DNA from: Annulohypoxylon bovei var. microspora | Lineage: Eukaryota; Ascomycota; Sordariomycetes; Xylariales; Hypoxylaceae | Assembly (NCBI GenBank): GCA_022836615.1 | Contig: MU405367.1 | Coordinates: 23,432-87,431 of the forward strand | Length of the DNA: 64,000 nt | Reading direction: 5' to 3' | Shown: piece after piece, positions 57,101-64,000 of the stretch | How the letters are laid out: every line of letters begins with the position of its first letter | Numbering within the stretch: position 1 is the stretch's first letter | Notes under the pieces: generated by a model | Database searches by the model: none | Told to the model about the DNA's origin: nothing | Seen by the model: the letters and a program-made list of their open reading frames with translations, nothing else | Translations under genes and position numbers: made by a program

Positions 57101-58446
57101 AGGAGGGTGCAAGAATCATCTCGTTTAAACTAGTTTCAAACGGAACGTTCGACGAGGAGGGAATTACCAAAATACTTGTCGAGGAGCCCGGGCAGTTTCC
57201 TGATTGTGTCGGCACGTCGAGTCTCTATGACAACCTTTCAGATCTGCGAGCTCAGGTCGCGGCAAATTCCAAGGGGTCAAAGCTTATAGAAAAGCTCTTT
57301 GTGGAATATGGGCGCAAGGTCGTCCAGGTAAGCGATACTTCCTAGAGACCAGATCAAGGTTGTCCCTAATTTTTGCGTTAGTTCTACATGGACCGTATTC
57401 AGGCGAATGCTGAAGTTGCGGTACGGAAGTTCCTCCAAAAGACCTCAAGGGGGCTCAATGGGAACAAACTACAGGCTGTGGACAGTCTCGACAATGGAAC
57501 TCGCATTCAGCTTGAAATACGAATCAAGCCCGACGGTAGTGCTGTTTTCGACTTTACAGGAACCGGTCCGGAGGTTGTTGGTAACAACAATGCACCTAAA
57601 AGCATTTGCTTATCGGCGATCATCTACTCATTGCGCTGCCTCATTAACGAAGAAATTCCATTAAACCAGGGATGTCTATCCTCAATTCAGGTCATCAATC
57701 CTGAAGGCAGCATCTTAAATCCTAGCGACCAAGCAGCTGTCTATGCCGGGAACACACAGACAAGTCAACGTGTTGTTGACGTTATTCTAAGAGCCTTTGA
57801 CGTATGTACTCTCCTCTCATCTCAATATCATTTAGCTAACATCCATTCAATAGGCATGTGCTGCTAGCCAAGGGTGCATGAATAGTGTCGGGTTCTTCGG
57901 GGGAAGGGAGAGGAAGTCGACTGATGGCTACAATTTCGCCTACGGTGAAACTATATGTGGTGGATCAGGGGCAGGTCCTGGGTGGAATGGCGCAAGGTAA
58001 ATTCCAACTTATTAATCATCGGCAAGGAGAAGGTTGCTAACAAATCCTCGCCAAGTGCTGTGCATTGCCACATGACGAACACTCGCATCTCAGATGTAGA
58101 GATCATGGAGAAACGGTACCCAATAATATTACGGGAGTTCTCACTTCGCAAAGGTTCAGGTGGTCGGGGTCAATACAATGGGGGTGATGGTGTTGTTCGG
58201 ATAATCGAGTGTCGGGAACTACTGACCTTCTCGATGATATCCGAACGGAGAGTTAGCAGACCATACGGACTTCACGGCGGTGAAGACGGGGCGCCTGGGG
58301 AGAATCTAATTCTTCGTAAGTCTGAGGGTAAGGAGAGACTAGTCAGTCTTGGTCCGCGTGGTATTGTTAAACTACGAAGCGGCGAAAGATTCATTATTAA
58401 GTCTCCTGGTGGTGGTGGGTGGGGAAATGCCAATGGGCACACCTGA
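54183..58446 (+). CDS. fused hydantoinase A/B (5-oxoprolinase-type) ATP-dependent amidohydrolase
   Basis: Nine exons: 54183-54227, 54283-54491, 54543-56551, 56608-56680, 56727-56785, 56837-57327, 57382-57801, 57854-57996 and 58056-58446, giving 1,279 residues. This is the usual length of eukaryotic 5-oxoprolinases. The HyuA half has DRGGTFTDCVG, GPAGGVVGYA (303 on) and FDMGGTSTDVSR (327 on), the actin-like ATP-binding loops. The HyuB half starts near residue 745 and contains SNHPIAGGTHLPD, ASRGHHRDIGG, NNNAPKS and, near the C terminus, SPGGGGWGN. The family opens five-membered lactam or hydantoin rings with ATP, on 5-oxoproline or N-methylhydantoin. The clustered regulator, flavoenzyme and permease favour a dedicated catabolic role over glutathione turnover; that is inference. 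Cytosolic. Confidence 0.92.
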
Positions 58447-58578
58447 GGAATAACCCGCTCCCAGGCGGTACCTGGTATTAACAAGTCCGCCAAGAAGGCT
58501 CAAGGAGCAATTTAGGTAATCTTGAAATATCGTGCAAATTTGCATTCCGTTAAGAGATACTGCAACTTGAAGGCGTAC

Positions 58579-58596
58579 CTAGGGTTAGGGTTAGGG
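58579..58596 (+). repeat. short interstitial telomere-type repeat (TTAGGG)
   Basis: CTAGGG followed by two TTAGGG units lies between two convergent genes. TTAGGG is the telomere unit of most filamentous fungi. Three units may be chance or a trace of break repair. Confidence 0.5.
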
Positions 58597-58728
58597 TATG
58601 TTCCCATATGCGGATTAACCTGTTCATTAAGAGAAGTTCCCCCTGAACACCATATCTAAACATTTTCAATCAATTTCCTAATAATTTCTACTTGGAAATT
58701 GAGCAACTTGGTATTCAGGCGATTTGTC

Positions 58729-60340
58729 TTAGAGCCTGGGGTTCTCCCGAAATTTCCAATCTCCTTGTGTCGCCATGACTTGTTTCTTCCAATTTCTGGG
58801 CCCTGTTTCTCCTTGCTCAAGACCGTTTCTTGGAACACCTTTCTTCGTCCGCCACTTCCAGAGCTTTCCATAAGCATTCTTATCTTCTGGGTTCTCAATG
58901 ATTCTAACTACCTCCCTCCCGAGTATTGGAAGGAACTTGAAACCATGACCGGAGCCTCCCGAGCAAATCAGCATACCGTCGTCACCGGGCACGAAATCAA
59001 TAAGAAAAGAATTATCGAGACTATCGGTGTACCAGCAGTTTCTGCAGCCCGTGATTCCGATGGCTGTAAGCTCAGGCATCGCCTCCTTTACCACCTCCTT
59101 AACAGCATCTACCGCTTGTTTAGTGATAGCCGGATCATAGGGTTGAGGCCAGTATTTCGTCCTAGGAACACTTATACGATGTTTTACACCGGAAGCGGGA
59201 TCTTGGACATCTTCGTAGTTAGTATACGTGGTACCACGGTAACCTATCTTAACTATCCCATCTTCAGTCCGAGGGAAACCGCCGATACCGTTGCCCTTCG
59301 ACCAGCCCCCATAAGCGAAAACGGGGAAATTCTCGGGTGAGAACTTGTCCCAAAGGTCTGGGGCCTGATCCCTGGGTGGCAACTGAAAGTACACAACACT
59401 GCCTGCAGTTGTCTCGAGAAGCGATGACACAGATGGGAACAAGTACGGAGTCCAGCCACCAGCTGTGATAGTTCTTTCTGTTAGTGCGCAGTTGCCTGGG
59501 AAAACTTGTTGTTGACATACCAGCCAATATCAAGAGCTTAGAGTGGTATTCAACACCAGATGCGGTGCGAACACCAGTAGTCCTACTACTTTTGTCTTTG
59601 ATGAAGGTAGAGACTTGGCCGTCTCTCTCCCCTAGTACGAACCTAACGCCACTCCTGCGACACAGATGCATCGCCCATATGCACGCTTTGCTGGCCTCAA
59701 CAAACCCGGCTGTAGAGTCGAAAACACCTACAAGCTTCTTCCCCTGCTTCTTGCGGCCAAATGGATCGGACTTCTTTTCCCACTCTCCCTTCCTGAAATG
59801 AGATTTCGCCCGTTTCTCATCTTGAGTATCACCTAATATAAACTGAGTTTGACGCAAACCCTCACGAGTCATACCAGCAAGAGTAGCATGTTCAATGGCC
59901 GATAGCTTTCCGTCAATGCTCATTCGAAGGAACCCGCAGTTGTTCCAGATTAGATCTGTCGGCTTGAGGCCATGTGGTAAATCCTCGGGTTTCGAAGACC
60001 TGATCTCGTTGTTCCACGCATTCCATGTCTTGACGCCCTCGAACGCAAGGCGTTGATATTCAATCTCGTCGCCGTAGCTCATCCGCATGACCTTATTAAA
60101 GTCGGCAGATGCCGCATCGGCCCCATCCGTTGTAGAATAGGCATTTTCTGCGTACGGTTGCTTGTCAAAAACTGTAACATTTTTATATCCAGCTTGCGAA
60201 AGGTGTAGCGCGCTTAAAACACCACTATTTAGTTGTCAAGTAAACAAATAGGTCTAGGGTGCACTGTACCTTGAGAGACCGAAAACTCCCGCCCCTACGA
60301 TGATGATGGGATTATCTTTCGTTAATTTTGTCGACGTCAT
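58729..60340 (-). CDS. FAD-dependent oxidoreductase, sarcosine/pipecolate/saccharopine oxidase-like
   Basis: Three exons, 60340-60270, 60224-59521 and 59462-58729, giving 502 residues. The N-terminal Rossmann motif is PIIIVGAGVFGLSSG, followed by VTVFDKQPYAENAYSTTDGADAASAD, the second strand and FAD-contact loop of the monomeric sarcosine oxidase and fructosyl-amino-acid oxidase superfamily. C401 in GCRNCWYTDS sits where the superfamily attaches FAD covalently. The C-terminal GGSGHGFKFLPILG is also typical. Amadoriases usually have CWCAD here, so a sarcosine, pipecolate or saccharopine-type substrate seems more likely. The enzyme would oxidise a secondary amine to an imine with H2O2 release, possibly in peroxisomes; the C terminus (NPRL) is only weakly PTS1-like. 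Convergent with the hydantoinase gene, divergent from the permease. Confidence 0.9.
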
Positions 60341-60907
60341 GACTTAGTAATAGCAGATAGATAGGTAGCTGTGTCTATTATTAGACTCATATCCTTCCCT
60401 CTTGAATATAATATATACTAACTAATTCATTCACCATGTATTGTTGTTTATTCGTAGGCCGCCTTCGGATATCGTCCAACTACCTTCCCGACGTTCGGAA
60501 ACAAGCCGATAGACCCGGGTCATATTTCCCTACTCCACCGGGAAATGCCGATATAATATCCACTGAGGAATTCGAAGATAAACTAACCGTACGCGTATCT
60601 CCGCATTATTCCCTAGAGTAATTTCTTGGTACCCCTCACGATTAAGCTCAAGTCTACCTACATGTACGTATGGAATTATGATTAGTTCGTATAGCCCCTG
60701 AATATGATAGTGGTCAATAGATATCACGTATCTTATCGAAGCTTCGACTTGATAATAATATAGTGGAGTTCGTTGTGATAATTACAAGGGGAGACAATGT
60801 GATAACGCGTTGGATATTCGATATTTCATCATCACATTTCTTCCCCATCTGGGCTCCTCAATCGGCTTTATCTTACTATATCGCCTGATTTCGTTCATTC
60901 GTACGTA
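60341..60907. promoter_or_regulatory. divergent promoter of oxidase and permease genes
   Basis: 567 bases between the two starts. Several CGG/CCG triplets occur around 60461-60513, including CGG-N7-CCG near 60498. A 61-codon frame at 60436-60621 has no recognisable feature and is not called. Confidence 0.35.
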
Positions 60908-62818
60908 ATGGCGACGGGATTCTTTCGAAAAGTGTTAGGTCAAAGCCGACGGGATGAATCCTCGGAAGGCGCAGAAGCACCGGCTACAGCTGAGATAGCT
61001 GATGAGGACGTGTTGATCTCTTCGAAGACCAGTAATAAGTTCTACTTCTGGACTCGACCAGGCACTTCGGAAGAAGAGAGGAAACTGGTGCAGAAGCTCG
61101 ATCTTGCCATTCTCACTTTCTGCTGCTTAACGTTCTTCGCCAAAGATCTCGATCGAAATAATATCAACAATGCTTATATCTCTGGCATGAAGGAAGACCT
61201 GGGTCTCTATGGAAATGAACTCAATTGGATGGTTACTTGGTTTCAAATCGGATATATCGTTGGCCAAATACCATCTCAAATCTTGTTAACCAAGATCTCG
61301 CCACGATGGTATCTCCCTGCTGCCGAATTCTTTTGGGCGTTCTTTGTATTGTTCATTTACAAGTGTCAAAATGTGCAGCAAATCTACGCTATCAGATTTT
61401 GCGTTGGATTCATCGAGGCAGCTAGTTGGCCTGGCCTACACTTTATGGGTACATACGAATTATCCTATTGTTGAAAATCCGTGCCCCTACTAATATGCTC
61501 GCAGTATGAAATTCATTTTGCTAGAATTTAGATTTCCCCTTTCTTCGGAAAGATGGACCCAGGTGCCCCTGAGTTCACTGAAAGAGTAATCATGACTATG
61601 TATCTAAACCGAAGCCACTAACATCATATAGATTGGAACCTGGTACCGAAACCATGAAATCAATAAAAGGAGTGGCATATTCACGGCCTCCGGGATCGCT
61701 GCTACCATGTTCTCAGGTTATATCCAAGCTGGGATTTATCAAACCATTGATGGTCACTTGGGTATTAGAGGATGGAGATGGCTTTTTATCATCGGTATGA
61801 GTTGCCCCTTTCTTTACATCCGTATATAATTGGCTAGTCAGTCTTATAAGCTCATCACATATTAGACTTTCTGATCACCTGCCCCATGGTGATAATTGGC
61901 TTGATCATTATTCCTAACCCCTTATATGAGAAGAGCACTTGGTGGATGACAGAGAGAGAACGGCAAATGTGTATGAAGCGGCTCGAAGCAGATAACCGCA
62001 AGCCACTGGGCAGATTGGACCGGTCACTTTTCAAGCGTGTGCTTGGAAGATGGCATTTCTGGATCTTGGTGACATGGTTCTCACTTATGTACTTCGTTTA
62101 TCAAGCTCCAACCACGTCCACCATGGCGCTATGGCTAAAGGCAGAAAAATACTCGGTGCCGGACGCCAATAACCTGCCCACCGTCTATTCGGCTATCTCG
62201 ATCGTCTTCATGCTTGGATCAGGCGTTTACAACGATTGGAGAGGTTCTCAAGTAGAGTCTGTGGTATTGATTTGTATGACACAGATCGTTTCAGAATCTT
62301 TGTTAGTTGCTTGGAACCTGGGCAAGCCTGCCATTTTCTTTGCCTTCTACATTGCTGGCACTATCCAGTCTCTGTTCCCCATCATAGTCAGCTGGACACA
62401 TAAGGTCTGCTCAGGAGACGCGGAAGAGAGGGCTATCGTGATCGGTGCCTTGAATTCTATCGGGTTAGCCCAGGGTACTTGGTGGAACCAAGTAAGTTTT
62501 ACTCTTCTTGGCTGGCTCTTATTCAGACTGTACTAAACGCAGTCTTAGGTATTCGTTCCAACAGTTCAGGCGCCTCGTTTCTACCGAGGTTATCGCGCTG
62601 GCCTCGCAGCCTCTCTTGCCTTGTCAGCCTGGCTGCCAGTAGTAATGTGGTTCAGTCGCCGGCAGGAGAGGCAGGAGAAGAACCAGATAATCAGCGGTCA
62701 GGTCGTCGAAGGCTTAGGGCATGATACCGAAGAAGGTAGAACATCATTAGAGAAACGGGGGGCCGCGGCTAATTCGACCGAACAAGACAAGGCAAGTAAA
62801 CCTGGGATCGTCTTGTGA
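60908..62818 (+). CDS. MFS transporter, allantoate permease (Dal5/Tna1) family; one junction unresolved
   Basis: Exons 60908-61448, 61632-61794, 61866-62491 and 62549-62818. It has the anion:cation symporter family features: RPGTSEEERKLVQKLD before helix 1, DRNNINNAYISGM, GYIVGQIPSQILLTK, RFCVGFIEAASWPGLHFM, then IGTWYRNHEINKRSGIFTASG and WWMTERERQMCMKRL in the central loop. Family members import allantoate, nicotinate, vitamins or small N-compounds at the plasma membrane. The junction after HFM does not keep frame: the donor at 61449 leaves phase 1, but exon 2 needs phase 0. Either a small extra exon exists (for example 61573-61595, 23 bases) or the gene has a one-base frameshift. All other junctions are clean. 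Confidence 0.83.
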
Positions 62819-64000
62819 GTGTGATATATGTGCGGAGAGGGGGGGTTTACCGTTAAGCGTTGCACTCGAGGAGGATTCAACCAAGCGTTTGATTCAGGTT
62901 TCCTTATTGTAGGCCTGTTAATATATATACCTACTCTATTATTGATCCACTTCTTTTCTCATGGTATAAGAATCTTGATATAGTGTAAGTTGCCGCTTTT
63001 GTGTTAGTGGGGAAGTGGTCTAGTCTACGGTGCTCCATGCGCTACGAAGCAGTAGGTTCTTGTAGACATCATGGTGAATATTGTGTTTAAAAGATAACTG
63101 GACGGCTCTTCTATGCGAATTAGAATTATTCTGCGGTGAAGATCAAATTTATTCAAGCTTGTTTATATTATATGATCTCTACATCCTCGGCTTCGAACCG
63201 AAGGAGTGGAGATGAGGTAGTGTTATCCACATCTCGCCATATCACGCTAACTTACCTACCTGTGTATGTAGGTAAAGATGCTGTTCAGTTCAGGCCATAG
63301 ATAATTCCATATCCAATAACCCCTTTTGAAGATGACTAAACGAAATAGAAATCTTTTCAAGGAATGATAAGATCAACGTTCTGAGACACGCTATGCACAT
63401 GTGTCTAACATAGAAACAAGTAAGTTTGATCCTTTCTTATCTAAGATATAATAGTACGATCATGCTCCTAGTTTCTACTATTGTAACCCTGAAGTCTACC
63501 GCTAACATACTATGTGATGCTACTTGGAGGTGAACCTAGGTAGATATCTGCCCGGGACCGTGAAGGATTTAAGCTTGGTTAGATCATGAATCCTTCTCCC
63601 CTATTTAAACTAGCTAGTTGCCTATTTTTGTAGAACATCTCCACGAGTGGATCTATATCATGCGCCAATTGAGTAGCCCCCACGATACACGCATCTGCCT
63701 TGCCAAGCGTCTAGTTTGCCGCAACGCCTATCCAACGTAGTATACTGAGGTAAACTACTGTGTTGGGGAATATAGATGAACTGACCATTGCTCCACAAAT
63801 TAAAGGACCCACCACCCCGGTCCAGGTGAAGAAAACCCGCCAACCCGCCAATTCCTCTTTTCGCATGATCGCACGACCCACTTTTGAACAGGGGTGTGCT
63901 GTAAGCTATGCCCGAACTTTAGGAGGGTTATTGTGTCGGGGTGATTTTTTTCGTGTCATAGAAATTTAACTCCGTTATCTCCGCGAATAAGGCATTTCTG
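62819..64000. other. right-edge region, no gene seen
   Basis: AT-rich DNA with no supported coding frame. Short open frames at 63658-63843 and 63760-63969 match nothing I know. A few AGGTAGGT motifs occur. Confidence 0.45.

Overview
The window looks like a nuclear contig of a filamentous ascomycete (Pezizomycotina, probably Sordariomycetes; genus not determinable). The genes have short GT-AG introns, many with a CTAAC-type branch site just before the acceptor, and the families are typical of moulds: Zn2Cys6 and C2H2 regulators with a fungal-specific domain, a NACHT/STAND protein, CorA-like proteins, GH55 and Dal5-type transporters. Exon models were joined by hand from reading frames and splice sites. 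Where I give a protein length, the exon lengths sum to a multiple of three.

0-21 kb: a cut tRNA at the left edge, a DUF2461 protein, a C2H2 regulator, about 5.7 kb without a visible gene, a secreted GH55 glucanase, a very GC-rich phytanoyl-CoA dioxygenase-like gene, a four-helix membrane protein and an EFM7-like methyltransferase.

21-28 kb: a small, intron-rich cytochrome bc1 subunit 8 gene, an O-methyltransferase, then an AT-rich stretch with trinucleotide and 8-bp tandem repeats. At its end lies an 86-residue protein gene split over three short exons.

28-44 kb: an accessory-looking block. It holds a divergent fungal protein kinase, a 640-bp element with 132-bp terminal inverted repeats and an 8-bp target duplication, a second member of the same small-protein family, a perfect 56-bp inverted repeat, a CorA-like membrane protein, a large hydrolase-NACHT-repeat (NLR-like) protein, a fructosamine-kinase-like protein and an intracellular trypsin-fold protein. 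Several of these families are linked to fungal non-self recognition.

44-50 kb: an amidase, then what I read as one 921-residue gene made of two tandem modules, each a small zinc finger followed by an aminoglycoside-phosphotransferase-like domain. The intron separating finger from kinase sits at the same place and phase in both modules.

51-63 kb: a compact, apparently catabolic cluster: a Zn2Cys6 regulator divergent from a fused hydantoinase/5-oxoprolinase, then a sarcosine/pipecolate-oxidase-like flavoenzyme divergent from a Dal5-type permease. Together they suggest uptake of a small N-containing compound, ATP-dependent ring opening and oxidative demethylation or deamination. The last 1.2 kb shows no gene.
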